A DNA stretch of 64,000 nt from Metapseudomonas otitidis (GCF_900111835.1 NZ_FOJP01000023.1:34206-98205), one strand, 5' to 3'. Positions 36,679-44,559 are shown, numbered from the stretch's first letter. The notes: generated by a model not told the origin, from the sequence alone. Numbers and translations: made by a program.

Positions 36679-37275
36679 TCAGCCAATAAGCGACCCAATG
36701 CAGCGATCAAAGATATGGGTAAGAGCGCCATAGTCGCAGACGACAGCATCGATGTTGGCCTGAATCCACTCATGCTCATCAACCGCCCACCAACTCAGTT
36801 CAAAACCAGCGTTGATGATGATGAACTCAAACAGGATGCGCTGAGCTCGACCATTTCCGTCGCGGAAGGGATGGATCATATTCAAATCGCCAAAGGCTTC
36901 AGCCACAGCGGGAACCAGCTGGTTGCGATCAAAGTCTTCGAACCAGTTTGCCTGCGCCAAACCGTGAAAGATTTTTTCAGCCTCGGGCTCAATACGACTG
37001 ACATTGCAGAAGTGCGTGTTTCCCTTGGAGATATCCACGGTACGCAACTCACCGGCCCAGTCGTATACGTCCCGGAAGAGCTGCTGGTGAATGCGCTTCA
37101 GGGCAACCACGTCATAGGGCGGTGCAATGAACTCGATGTTGCTGGCAGCGATTGAAGAAAGGGTGCGCTCAGCTTCGCTCAGTGCGTCGCCATCGGTAAG
37201 GCCCAGGCGGTTTCGAAGAACCGATGTGCCGGGGTAGCAATAAGGGTCCTGACCAACTCCGTATTTGTCGACCAT
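36679..37275 (-). CDS. fic: Fic-domain toxin (putative AMP transferase)
   Basis: 198 residues, about the length of E. coli Fic. The catalytic motif HPFRDGNGRAQR is intact at 135-146 with His135 as the base, and the flap region (DISKGNTHFCN) is present. Fic proteins transfer AMP to target hydroxyls such as those of DNA gyrase. The protein itself carries no (S/T)xxxE(G/N) inhibitory motif at its N-terminus, so it is a class I Fic that needs a separate antitoxin; the one-base overlapping upstream gene supplies that motif. Lower GC than flanking core genes. Confidence 0.92.
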   Translation of the reverse strand: MVDKYGVGQDPYCYPGTSVLRNRLGLTDGDALSEAERTLSSIAASNIEFIAPPYDVVALKRIHQQLFRDVYDWAGELRTVDISKGNTHFCNVSRIEPEAEKIFHGLAQANWFEDFDRNQLVPAVAEAFGDLNMIHPFRDGNGRAQRILFEFIIINAGFELSWWAVDEHEWIQANIDAVVCDYGALTHIFDRCIGSLIG

Positions 37276-37445
37276 CAGCCTTTCTTGTTGCGGTAGGCGC
37301 TCATGGCGGCTTCGCGGGTAGGCAGCTCGCGCTTCGCATCGGCCGGGGTTACATCAAACCCCTCCAGGCGAAGACTGGCGACATAGTTGGATTGGCGAAC
37401 TTTGGCGAAATAGGCCTTTTTGGCCGCTAGGGACGGAGCAGGCAT
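37275..37445 (-). CDS. yhfG: YhfG-type antitoxin of the Fic module
   Basis: 56 residues, MPAPSLAAKKAYFAKVRQSN onward. Residues 24-29 read SLRLEG, an exact fit to the Fic inhibitory motif (S/T)xxxE(G/N); Glu28 would displace the ATP gamma-phosphate in Fic. The stop overlaps the fic start by one base (TGATG), so antitoxin is translated first and coupled. The ATG at 37445 is the only in-frame start that gives a compact protein. Size and position match YhfG of the E. coli yhfG-fic pair. Confidence 0.85.
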   Translation of the reverse strand: MPAPSLAAKKAYFAKVRQSNYVASLRLEGFDVTPADAKRELPTREAAMSAYRNKKG

Positions 37446-37572
37446 GGTGTGCGTCTCTCGCTGGGAACCGCGCCATTATAGCGGATCGTCAGCTTCCCCT
37501 TGAGGGAATGCCGTCCCGATCCCTACCCATCAGAGCCCTTTCCTGGAACTCAGTGAATCGACTGGCAGCGGA

Positions 37573-37812
37573 CTAATTTGAGCCGGGTGAGCACTGGAGC
37601 GGCCGGCCAACCCACGCCCTTATCCACACCTCCCGCATATACAACTCCTCCGGCAGCACATAGCCCCAGCGCCCCCGGATATCGGTGCGGGGCGCGCGGG
37701 GGCGGTGGGTGGCGGCTGGGACGGGGCGCCATTGGCCGTAGGGCGTGGGGGTGAGGATGCAGAGCAGGCGCAGTGCGGGGCGTGCCTGCTGGGGGTGAAC
37801 GGCCTTGTTCAT
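37573..37812 (-). CDS. small hypothetical protein, prophage-like operon gene 3
   Basis: 79 residues rich in Pro, Arg and Trp, for example TPYGQWRPVPAATHRPRAPR and RGRWGYVLPEELYMREVWIR. No domain was recognised. The start overlaps the preceding gene by four bases (ATGA) in a three-gene coupled operon. The setting next to an excisionase-like gene and opposite a small repressor-like gene suggests a filamentous-phage or other small prophage early region, but this is inference. Confidence 0.55.
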   Translation of the reverse strand: MNKAVHPQQARPALRLLCILTPTPYGQWRPVPAATHRPRAPRTDIRGRWGYVLPEELYMREVWIRAWVGRPLQCSPGSN

Positions 37813-38024
37813 ATGAGCTCCCGGTTATGGCGGTTGGTGCTCTGGTTGTAGGCGTTGAAGGCGAGGCGGTCGAGGCGCTTGATTTCGGTGGTGTCGAAGG
37901 TGTTTGTGTCCTGCAGGGCGTCGAGGTAGCCGCCCATGCGGATGTAGTAGGCGAGTGCGCGTTCCGGGTCGGAATAGCGGATGGCCTTGAGTAGCAGGCG
38001 CAGTTGAACGTTGATGGCTTTCAT
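37809..38024 (-). CDS. small hypothetical protein, prophage-like operon gene 2
   Basis: 71 residues, mainly helical: MKAINVQLRLLLKAIRYSDP, then ERALAYYIRMGGYLDALQDT and IKRLDRLAFNAYNQST. Unknown family. The ATG overlaps the upstream gene stop and its own stop overlaps the next start, both by four bases, which supports it as a real coupled gene. Confidence 0.6.
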   Translation of the reverse strand: MKAINVQLRLLLKAIRYSDPERALAYYIRMGGYLDALQDTNTFDTTEIKRLDRLAFNAYNQSTNRHNRELI

Positions 38025-38290
38025 TGGGCGTAGTCCCCCGCGCTGAACACTGTTTTGCCGCTCTCCAGGTCGAGGCGGATGCGGTGCAGGTTGATGACGC
38101 GGCGTCGGCCGATCTTCACGGTGGGGATGGTGTTGCTCTCGACCCAGCCGCGCACCACGTCTTCGGTGATCTCCGCGATGCCGCACATTTCCGCCAGCAC
38201 CAGTTGCGTGCAAAACGGCGCACAGCGGAAATCGTTCATTCGCTCAGGCTTTGCGCCCGTGCTGAACCTCACTACTCCAGACTGTTCCAT
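38021..38290 (-). CDS. small DNA-binding protein, excisionase/MerR-like HTH
   Basis: 89 residues. The central part ITEDVVRGWVESNTIPTVKI followed by GRRRVINLHRIRLDLE is the winged-helix pattern of excisionases and phage AlpA/MerR-like regulators: recognition helix, Ile-Pro turn, then a basic wing. The N-terminal 40 residues (FSTGAKPERMNDFRCAPFCT) are unusual. First gene of a three-gene operon, divergent from the mini-regulator at 38400, as in many prophage early regions. Confidence 0.68.
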   Translation of the reverse strand: MEQSGVVRFSTGAKPERMNDFRCAPFCTQLVLAEMCGIAEITEDVVRGWVESNTIPTVKIGRRRVINLHRIRLDLESGKTVFSAGDYAQ

Positions 38291-38325
38291 ACAGACACCC
38301 TATAATCGGCCACTCTAAGCCACTA

Positions 38326-38385
38326 TGAGTAATAGATACTCAAAGCAATCTAGGGCACTGTTGCTTTTGAGTAAAGGTTACTCAA
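38326..38385. promoter_or_regulatory. two palindromic operators, TGAGTA-N5-TACTCA
   Basis: Site A is TGAGTA-N5-TACTCA at 38326-38342; site B is TTGAGTAA-AGG-TTACTCAA at 38367-38385, perfect arms of eight. Both share the same core and spacing; a half-site ACTCAA abuts the start codon at 38400. A TATAAT is present at 38301-38306. They sit between divergent genes and are probably bound by the product of 38400. Confidence 0.7.
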
Positions 38386-38399
38386 GCCGAGAAAACTCA

Positions 38400-38642
38400 A
38401 TGGACGCCGTAAGAAACAGAGCACTTCAACTGATTCGGGCTGTAGGACCGAAGCACTTGAGCGAGCTCGGGGGCAAGAACTACGAACGCTGGCGGAACAT
38501 CAGCGGCGGCAAGATCCGGATCAGCACCGAGGAAGTGGGCATCCTGGCCGAGGCTTATCCACAGTTCGCGCTCTGGCTGATATCCGGGCGCACGGAGCCG
38601 GAGAACGGGCACATCAGCCCGGATGGCGCGCCTTCTGCGTGA
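38400..38642 (+). CDS. small phage-type DNA-binding regulator (island, paralog 2)
   Basis: 80 residues, MDAVRNRALQLIRAVGPKHL onward, paralogous to the product of 35003-35275 (shared VGP/IGP, YP.(F/Y).LW/Y and G(H/Q)ISP blocks). The reading frame extends upstream, but the ATG at 38400 is chosen because the two perfect palindromes would otherwise be coding. It is divergent from the excisionase-like gene, a Cro/CI-like position. Its operators differ in sequence from those of paralog 1, so the two regulators seem to have diverged specificities. Confidence 0.65.
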   Translation: MDAVRNRALQLIRAVGPKHLSELGGKNYERWRNISGGKIRISTEEVGILAEAYPQFALWLISGRTEPENGHISPDGAPSA

Positions 38643-38801
38643 TGACAGAGGGGTGAAGCCAGACCAGGGGCAGAGCAGCCCCGAACACGACGGCTTGATC
38701 GCCCCGCCCTCCCAGGCCTAGCGCCGCCTTTCACCTTCCCCGCCCGGTGCCCCCGCTATGCGCGCCGGGCCCTTCCCTCTCCTGACCCCCCGGCTTCACG
38801 C

Positions 38802-39263
38802 CTACCATCCCCCGCTGCGCGCGGCCAACTGCTCATGCAAGGACCACGCGAAGGCGTAGGGCTGTTCGCGCCGGCTGAAGGTGGCCTCGGCCTGGTGCCA
38901 GCGCGCTTCATCCAGCCCGCTGCGGGCGATTTCGTGGGCGAGTGCTTCGATCTGCCGTTCGAGGGTGCTGCCCAGGCCGGCGGTGACGGTGAGGGGCAGG
39001 CCGAACAGCGGCCGCCCGATGAAGACGGGGTAGCGCTCCACCGGCACATCGAGGGCGGTGGCCTGGATGCCCAGCAGGACGACACGGCCCTCGGCATCCA
39101 CCACCTCCAGCCCGTACGAGCCGCCATCGCTCAGGGCCCAGCCGTCGAGGCGCTGGAGGGGGTAGGCCAGGCGGGGCACCTGGGTGAGGTAGAGGTAGCC
39201 GGCGGCTGCGGCACTGGCGGCGAGTGCCAGGGTGAGTGAGGTGATCCCTGATGCGCGTTTCAT
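38802..39263 (-). CDS. hypothetical membrane-anchored protein
   Basis: 153 residues. An N-terminal hydrophobic segment (SLTLALAASAAAAGYLYLTQ) is probably an uncleaved anchor or signal, followed by a soluble domain with ALSDGGSYGLEVVDAEGRVV and TAGLGSTLERQIEALAHEIA. No family recognised. High GC like the core, so it may lie outside the island. The ATG at 39263 is preceded by GGAGG. Divergent from the acyl-CoA dehydrogenase. Confidence 0.65.
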   Translation of the reverse strand: MKRASGITSLTLALAASAAAAGYLYLTQVPRLAYPLQRLDGWALSDGGSYGLEVVDAEGRVVLLGIQATALDVPVERYPVFIGRPLFGLPLTVTAGLGSTLERQIEALAHEIARSGLDEARWHQAEATFSRREQPYAFAWSLHEQLAARSGGW

Positions 39264-39378
39264 CGAGGCCTCCTTGCGGGTGGGCGAAGCCTACAGGGTG
39301 CGAGGCCTGGCGGGCCATGGCGGCTTGCCCGGGCGCTGAAAGCGGAACTGGCCGGTCATCCACCCGGTGGGAAAAAGT

Positions 39379-39445
39379 TGTACAAGCCTCTTGCGCAAAC
39401 TTATACGCAGCAGTAGAAAAGCTATACAAATTTACTGAATGTACA
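39379..39445 (+). promoter_or_regulatory. TGTACA-type half-sites upstream of acyl-CoA dehydrogenase
   Basis: TGTACA at 39379-39384, TATACA at 39423-39428 and TGTACA at 39440-39445. The last two are 11 bases apart, one short of the PplR-type spacing seen at 6249 and 7355. A weak promoter TTGTAC-N18-TATACG can be placed at 39378-39407. The identity of any regulator is open. Confidence 0.4.
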
Positions 39446-39463
39446 GCTTTAGAGGACTCGACC

Positions 39464-41242
39464 ATGCCGGCCTACCGCGCGCCGCTCCGCGACATGCGCT
39501 TTGTGTTCGATGAAGTACTCGACGCCTATTCGCACCTGCAGGCGCTGCCGTCCCAAGGGGAATTCGGCGCGGACCTGGGCAGCGCGATCCTCGAAGAGGC
39601 GGCGCGCCTGGCGGAGGGCGTGCTGGCCCCGCTGAACAGTTCGGGCGACAAGGAAGGCTGTCATTACGACCCGGCGACCCGCGCGGTGAAGACGCCCGCC
39701 GGGTTCCGCGAGGGTTACCGCCAGTTCGCCGAAGGCGGCTGGACCGCGCTGGCCTGCCCCACCGAGTTCGGCGGCCAGGGCCTGCCCCATGTGCTGAACA
39801 TGATGGTGGAGGAGATGGTGTGCTCGGCGAACCTGTCGCTGGGCATGTACCCGGGCCTGACCCACGGCGCCATCAACGCCCTCTCCGCCCACGGCACCCG
39901 CGAGCAGCAGGAGGCTTACCTGCCGAAGCTGATCAGCGGTGAATGGACCGGCACCATGTGCCTGACCGAGCCGCAGTGCGGCACGGACCTGGGGCTGATC
40001 CGCACCCGCGCCGAACCCCAGGCGGACGGCAGCTACGCGCTGAGCGGTACGAAGATCTGGATCACCGGCGGTGAGCACGATCTGGTGGAGAACATCGTCC
40101 ACCTGGTGCTGGCCCGCCTGCCCGACGCGCCGGCCGGGGTGAAGGGGATTTCGCTGTTCCTGGTGCCCAAGTTCCTCGCCGATGGCAGCCGCAACCCGGC
40201 GTTCTGCGGGGGGCTGGAGCACAAGATGGGCATCAAGGGCTCGGCTACCTGTGTGATGAATTTCGAGGGGGCCAAGGGCTGGCTGATCGGCGAGCCCCAC
40301 AAGGGCCTGCGCTGCATGTTCACGATGATGAACTCGGCACGCCTGATGGTCGGCATGCAGGGCCTGGGCATTGCCGAGAACGCCTACCAGATCAGCCTGG
40401 GCTTCGCCCGCGAGCGTTTGCAGAGCCGCTCCCTGAGCGGGCCGAAGGCGCAGGACAAGCCGGCCGACCCGATCCTGGTGCACCCGGACGTGCGGCGCAT
40501 GCTGCTGCGCCAGAAGGTGATGATCGAGGGCAGCCGCGCGCTGGCCTACTTCACCGGCCTGCATCAGGACATCGCCCACGACCACCCGGACGCCGAGGTG
40601 CGCCAGCAGGCGGACGATCTGGTGCAGCTGCTGACGCCGGTGGTGAAGGCCTTCCTCACCGACGAGGGCTTCGCCTGCGCCAACGAGGGCCTGCAGGTGA
40701 TGGGCGGCTCGGGCTTCACCGAGGACTGGGGCATCGAGCAACTGGTGCGGGACTGCCGCATCACCCGTATCTACGAAGGCACCAACGGCATCCAGGCGCT
40801 GGACCTGGTGGGCCGCAAGCTGGCCCTGGGCGGCGGCCGTGCGGTGCGTGGTTTCTTCCAGTTGGTGGGTGAGTGGCTCAAGGCCAATCCCGAGGCGGCC
40901 CACGTGGCCAAGGTGGACAAGGCGCTGCGCCAGTTGCAGCAGGCGACGATGTGGCTGGCCACCGAAGGCATGAAGGACCCGGAACAGGCCGGCGCTGCAG
41001 CCACGCCCTACCTGCGGCTGTTCGCGCTGACCGCGCTGGCCTGGCTGTGGGCCCGCATGGCTCAGGTGGCCCAGGCCAAGCTGGACGCCGGCAGTGAGGA
41101 GAAGACCTTCTACGGCGCCAAGCTGAAGTCCGCCGACTTCTACATGACCCGAACCCTGACCGAGACCGACGGCCTGCTGGCCGAGGTGATGGCAGGCAAA
41201 GCATCCCTGATGGCGTTCAACGAGGACGAGTTCGCCGCATAG
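39464..41242 (+). CDS. acyl-CoA dehydrogenase (FadE5-like, with C-terminal extension)
   Basis: FAD-dependent first step of fatty-acid beta-oxidation. 592 residues, longer than the 380-residue classic enzymes because of an N-terminal extension and a C-terminal helical domain (residues about 465-590), as in FadE5-type proteins. FAD and substrate blocks MCLTEPQCGTDLG, KIWITGGEHD, GLEHKMGIKGSATC and the catalytic-Glu region ITRIYEGTNGIQALDL are present. The start at 39464 is preceded by AGAGGA; the frame is open upstream but that reads promoter sequence. Confidence 0.92.
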   Translation: MPAYRAPLRDMRFVFDEVLDAYSHLQALPSQGEFGADLGSAILEEAARLAEGVLAPLNSSGDKEGCHYDPATRAVKTPAGFREGYRQFAEGGWTALACPTEFGGQGLPHVLNMMVEEMVCSANLSLGMYPGLTHGAINALSAHGTREQQEAYLPKLISGEWTGTMCLTEPQCGTDLGLIRTRAEPQADGSYALSGTKIWITGGEHDLVENIVHLVLARLPDAPAGVKGISLFLVPKFLADGSRNPAFCGGLEHKMGIKGSATCVMNFEGAKGWLIGEPHKGLRCMFTMMNSARLMVGMQGLGIAENAYQISLGFARERLQSRSLSGPKAQDKPADPILVHPDVRRMLLRQKVMIEGSRALAYFTGLHQDIAHDHPDAEVRQQADDLVQLLTPVVKAFLTDEGFACANEGLQVMGGSGFTEDWGIEQLVRDCRITRIYEGTNGIQALDLVGRKLALGGGRAVRGFFQLVGEWLKANPEAAHVAKVDKALRQLQQATMWLATEGMKDPEQAGAAATPYLRLFALTALAWLWARMAQVAQAKLDAGSEEKTFYGAKLKSADFYMTRTLTETDGLLAEVMAGKASLMAFNEDEFAA

Positions 41243-41269
41243 CCAACCCTCCCCCTCCGTATGCGCACG

Positions 41270-41308
41270 CCGGCAATCCCTCCCTTTTTTGATTGCCGGT
41301 TTTTTTTT
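41270..41308 (+). terminator. terminator after acyl-CoA dehydrogenase
   Basis: CCGGCAATC / GATTGCCGG with a 12-base T-rich loop, followed by nine T residues. It lies 28 bases after the stop. Confidence 0.92.
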
Positions 41309-41390
41309 GCCCGGAATTTGGTCGGCCCGTGGGCCGGCTGGGGCCGTCGTAGGGCGGGTTTCAGCCCACCGGCCAACATCGACCGGGACC

Positions 41391-41422
41391 GATGCGGTTC
41401 GCCGAGCTCACCGCATCCTACG
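41391..41422. repeat. REP-like hairpin repeat, copy 1
   Basis: A 32-base unit whose ends GATGCGGT and ACCGCATC form an eight-base stem around an 11-base loop, followed by CTACG. One mismatch from the copy at 41763. It lies in the 622-base gene-free gap between the dehydrogenase and the permease. Confidence 0.75.
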
Positions 41423-41762
41423 AGCAGGCGATGGGCCGGTTTGTGGGGGCGGGTTCGTTCGCGATGGGGAGGGAATGGTCAGCGCCGTTCCCGGGCTGAA
41501 GCCCGGGCTACGAGTGACAACGTGCCGGCCCACTGCCATTCGTACAGGCACACACAGTGGTGGATCGCGCTTTATCGATCCACCACGGAGTCATACCGGA
41601 TGCACATGGTGGGCAGGAAAAGCCTCGCGAATGAATTCGCGCGGTGTACGGCACGGAGCCGTAGGGTGGGCTTCAGCCCACGCTGTCTGCCGCTGGTGGG
41701 CTGAAGCGGAACGCCGCCCGGCCCACCCTGCAGGGCATGTGCCCTGGGATCGGGAGGGAATT

Positions 41763-41794
41763 GATGCGGTTCGCTGAGCTCACCGCATCCTACG
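41763..41794. repeat. REP-like hairpin repeat, copy 2
   Basis: Same 32-base unit as 41391-41422 in the same orientation, with one C-to-T change in the loop. Between the copies are other inverted segments of the GGGCTTCAGCCCAC kind (around 41353-41372, 41497-41514, 41667-41680 and 41697-41735). One of the same type occurs at about 2670-2683. No gene was found in 41309-41827. Confidence 0.75.
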
Positions 41795-41827
41795 GGGTGC
41801 GCGTTGGGTGACGTGTGGGCAAATAAA

Positions 41828-41851
41828 AACACCCCGCCGGGGCGGGGTGTT
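41828..41851 (-). terminator. terminator of the amino acid permease
   Basis: AACACCCCGCC / GG / GGCGGGGTGTT, followed on the minus strand by TTTTTATTT. It lies 14 bases after the permease stop. Confidence 0.9.
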
Positions 41852-41864
41852 CGTGGGGGTGCCG

Positions 41865-43253
41865 TCAGGAGGCGGTGTTGGTGGTCAGGTGGGCGTCGGG
41901 TTGGTTGCCGAGTTTGAACACCTTGAACAGCACGGTCAGCAGTACGAGGAAGGCCGGGCCGATGTAGAGGGCGATGCGGGTGTCTTCGAAGAAGGCCATG
42001 AGTGCCACCACCAGCACCAGGAAGGCCAGGGCGAGGTAGGAGCTGATGGGGAACAGCCACATCTTGAACTGCAGCTTGCCCTGCTCGGCGGGGCTGAGGC
42101 TGCGGCGGAACTTCATCTGCGCGAGCAGGATCATGGCCCAGGTCCAGATGGCGCCGAAGGTGGCGATGGAGGTGACCCAGACGAACACCTTCTCCGGCAC
42201 CAGGTAGTTCAGCAGCACGCCCAGCAGCAGGGCGAAGATGGACAGCAGCAGGGCGTTGCGCGGGACGCCATTGCCGGAGGTGCGGCCGAAGGCGCGCGGG
42301 GCCTGGCCGTGCTGGGCAAGGCTGTAGAGCATGCGGCCGGTGCTGAAGATGCCGCCGTTGCAGGAGCTGAGGGCGGCGGTGATGACCACGAAGTTGATGA
42401 TGCCGGCGGCAGTCTTGATGCCCAGGCGCTCGAAGGTCATGACGAAGGGGCTGCCCTGGGTGCCGATCTCGTTCCACGGGTAGATGGACATGATCACGAA
42501 CAGCGCGCCGACGTAGAACAGCAGGATGCGCCAGAACACGGAGTTGATGGCGTCGGGGATGGTCTTCTGCGGGTTGCGCGCTTCACCGGCGGTGAGGCCG
42601 ATCATCTCCACGCCGAGGTAGGCGAACATGACCATCTGCAGGGACATGAGCACGCCCTGCACGCCGTTGGGCATGAAGCCGCCGTGGGTCCAGAGGTTGC
42701 TGATGCCAGTGGCGATGCCACCGTTGCCGATCCCGAAGAGGATCATGCCGGCGCCGGCCACCACGAGGGCGATGATGGTGACGATCTTGATGAGGGCGAA
42801 CCAGAACTCGAACTCGCCGAAGGCGCGCACGGTGATGAGGTTGACGGTGCCCATGCTCGCCAGGGCCAGGAGGGCCCAGATCCAGCGGTCCACGTCGGGG
42901 AACCAGATCTGCATGTAGATGGCGACGGCGGTGATCTCCGCGACGCAGGTCACCAGCCAGAGGAACCAGTAGTTCCAACCGGTGAGGAAGCCGGCCAGCG
43001 GGCCGAGGTAATCCTGGGCGTAGCGGCTGAAGGAGCCGGCCACGGGGTTGTGCACGGCCATCTCGCCGAGGGCGCGCATGATCACCAGGATGGCGAGGCC
43101 GCCGATGATGTAGGAGAGCATGATGGCGGGGCCGGCCATCTGGATGGCCTTGGCCGATCCCAGGAACAGACCGACACCGATGCAGGCGCCGAGCGCCATG
43201 AGCCGTATGTGTCGTTCACCCAAACCGCGGTGCAGTTGATCGCTGCTGGACAT
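41865..43253 (-). CDS. amino acid permease (APC superfamily, AAT family)
   Basis: 462 residues with twelve predicted helices. The AAT signature GLGERHIRLMALGACIGVG and KAIQMAGPAIMLSY lie at the N-terminus, with GWNYWFLWLV and the GEARNPQKTIPDAINSV loop later. ProY/proline- or histidine-type permeases of Pseudomonas are the closest match I can recall, but the substrate cannot be set. The start at 43253 has GAGG upstream; a longer in-frame reading begins in the GC-rich leader and is not credible. Confidence 0.87.
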   Translation of the reverse strand: MSSSDQLHRGLGERHIRLMALGACIGVGLFLGSAKAIQMAGPAIMLSYIIGGLAILVIMRALGEMAVHNPVAGSFSRYAQDYLGPLAGFLTGWNYWFLWLVTCVAEITAVAIYMQIWFPDVDRWIWALLALASMGTVNLITVRAFGEFEFWFALIKIVTIIALVVAGAGMILFGIGNGGIATGISNLWTHGGFMPNGVQGVLMSLQMVMFAYLGVEMIGLTAGEARNPQKTIPDAINSVFWRILLFYVGALFVIMSIYPWNEIGTQGSPFVMTFERLGIKTAAGIINFVVITAALSSCNGGIFSTGRMLYSLAQHGQAPRAFGRTSGNGVPRNALLLSIFALLLGVLLNYLVPEKVFVWVTSIATFGAIWTWAMILLAQMKFRRSLSPAEQGKLQFKMWLFPISSYLALAFLVLVVALMAFFEDTRIALYIGPAFLVLLTVLFKVFKLGNQPDAHLTTNTAS

Positions 43254-43286
43254 GAAGAACCTCTTATTTTTGTAAAAGGGCTGACA

Positions 43287-43312
43287 CCCGCCAGGGGGTA
43301 ACCCGGCGGGCG
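43287..43312 (-). promoter_or_regulatory. hairpin in the leader of the amino acid permease
   Basis: CCCGCC and GGCGGG can pair across 43287-43312, about 35 bases before the ATG, and on the minus strand are followed by a TTTTAC-A-rich stretch. A TATACA (43414-43409) upstream could be the -10, giving a leader of roughly 150 bases. It may be an attenuator-like leader or simply a stable hairpin. The rest of the 394-base gap 43254-43647 shows no gene. Confidence 0.35.
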
Positions 43313-43610
43313 CTCTCGTTTCCCGCGGGCCCGGTTTGGGCGGGCGGGAGCAGAGGACGTCCGGGGCCACAGGGCATGCCTGTCGGCCAGGCTCGGACGG
43401 CCGGCTGTTGTATAGGGGGGTGTGCCGGGGGGCAACTTGCCAATCGGCTTCCGGGTTAAAACAGCTGAATCTGCTGCGCGGACTATACAGCGCAGTGAAA
43501 ATGTCTTCGATACGACCAATTGGCAGGAATAGCGCGGCTGGTACGCCCGTTCTGACCCGGGAACGACGGGGAAGCCGCGATTCCTGGCCGTTTCGCCAGA
43601 AAGCCCCTGC

Positions 43611-43639
43611 CCGGCCTGCGTTGTGGTGTCGCAGGCCGG
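43611..43639 (-). terminator. hairpin after the DMT transporter gene
   Basis: Ten-base perfect stem CCGGCCTGCG / CGCAGGCCGG with a nine-base loop, just after the stop at 43648. No U-tract follows on the minus strand, so termination efficiency is uncertain. Confidence 0.55.
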
Positions 43640-43647
43640 CGCGCGGG

Positions 43648-44556
43648 TCAGCGCAGCTTGGGGCGGGTGCCCAGCAGGAGGCCGGCGAAGATCATCGCGC
43701 CGCCGAGCCAGTGGTAGCCCTGCAGGGACTCGCCGAGCACCAGGTAACCCAGCAGCGCGGTGAACACCGGCATGAGGTAGTTGGTCAGCGATACCTTGGC
43801 CACGCCGAGCACGGCGATGCCCCGGTTCCACAGCAGGTAGGCGATCAGCGAGGCGAAGGTGCCGGTGTAGCCGATGGCGGCGAGGTTGGCCGGGCTGGGG
43901 GCGAAGCCCTGGCCGCTGGCGATCTCCAGCAGGTACAGCGGCAGCAGCATGGGCACGCCGCAGAGGATCAGCGCGCCGAGGAACACCAGCGGGGGGATGC
44001 CCTGGAACCAGGCGGCCCAGCGCCGTTGCAGCAGGGTGTAGAGCGCCCAGTCGAGCACGCCGAGCAGCATGATCAGGTCGCCGGGGTTGAAGCGCAGGCC
44101 GGCCAGGGTGGCCAGGCTGCCCTGGCCGATCAGCACCAGCAGGCCGAGGATGGCGACGGCCATGCCGCCCCAGGCGCGTCGGGCCGGCCATTCCCCCAGC
44201 AGCACCCCGGCGCCGATGAAGGTGGCCAGGGGCAGGCAGGTGTTGAGCAGGGTGAGGTTGATGGCCACGGTGGTGCGCGCGGCGAAGTACATCAGCACGC
44301 TGAAGGTGCAGATGCCCAGCGCGGCCACCACCAGCAGGCGCCAGCCGGCGCGGCGCAGGGCGGCACGGTGCTGCCACAGGGGCTTGGCGATGAAGGGCAG
44401 GAGCAGCACCAGGGCGACGCTCCAGCGCCAGAAGGTCAGGGCGAAGGGCGGGATGTCGTCATGGAAGGCGCGGGCCACCAGGGCGTTGCCGGCCCAGCAG
44501 GCGCTGGCCAATACCAGGCCGGCCCAGGCGAGCGCCGGGGCGTGTGTGCGGTTCAT
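43648..44556 (-). CDS. EamA/DMT-family transporter
   Basis: 302 residues, ten predicted helices made of two EamA repeats; the first begins ASACWAGNALVARAFHDDIP, the second GVLDWALYTLLQRRWAAWF. Members export metabolites such as amino acids; the substrate is unknown. It starts three bases after the can stop, so it is co-transcribed with beta-carbonic anhydrase. The N-terminus MNRTHAPALAWAGLVLA enters the first helix directly. Confidence 0.87.
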   Translation of the reverse strand: MNRTHAPALAWAGLVLASACWAGNALVARAFHDDIPPFALTFWRWSVALVLLLPFIAKPLWQHRAALRRAGWRLLVVAALGICTFSVLMYFAARTTVAINLTLLNTCLPLATFIGAGVLLGEWPARRAWGGMAVAILGLLVLIGQGSLATLAGLRFNPGDLIMLLGVLDWALYTLLQRRWAAWFQGIPPLVFLGALILCGVPMLLPLYLLEIASGQGFAPSPANLAAIGYTGTFASLIAYLLWNRGIAVLGVAKVSLTNYLMPVFTALLGYLVLGESLQGYHWLGGAMIFAGLLLGTRPKLR

Positions 44557-44559
44557 GGG

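Noticed and set aside
34290..39263. Integration of the island at the tRNA-Met 3' end with a direct repeat
   Set aside because: I saw no second copy of the tRNA 3' end near the right edge and no integrase gene, so an att site cannot be supported.
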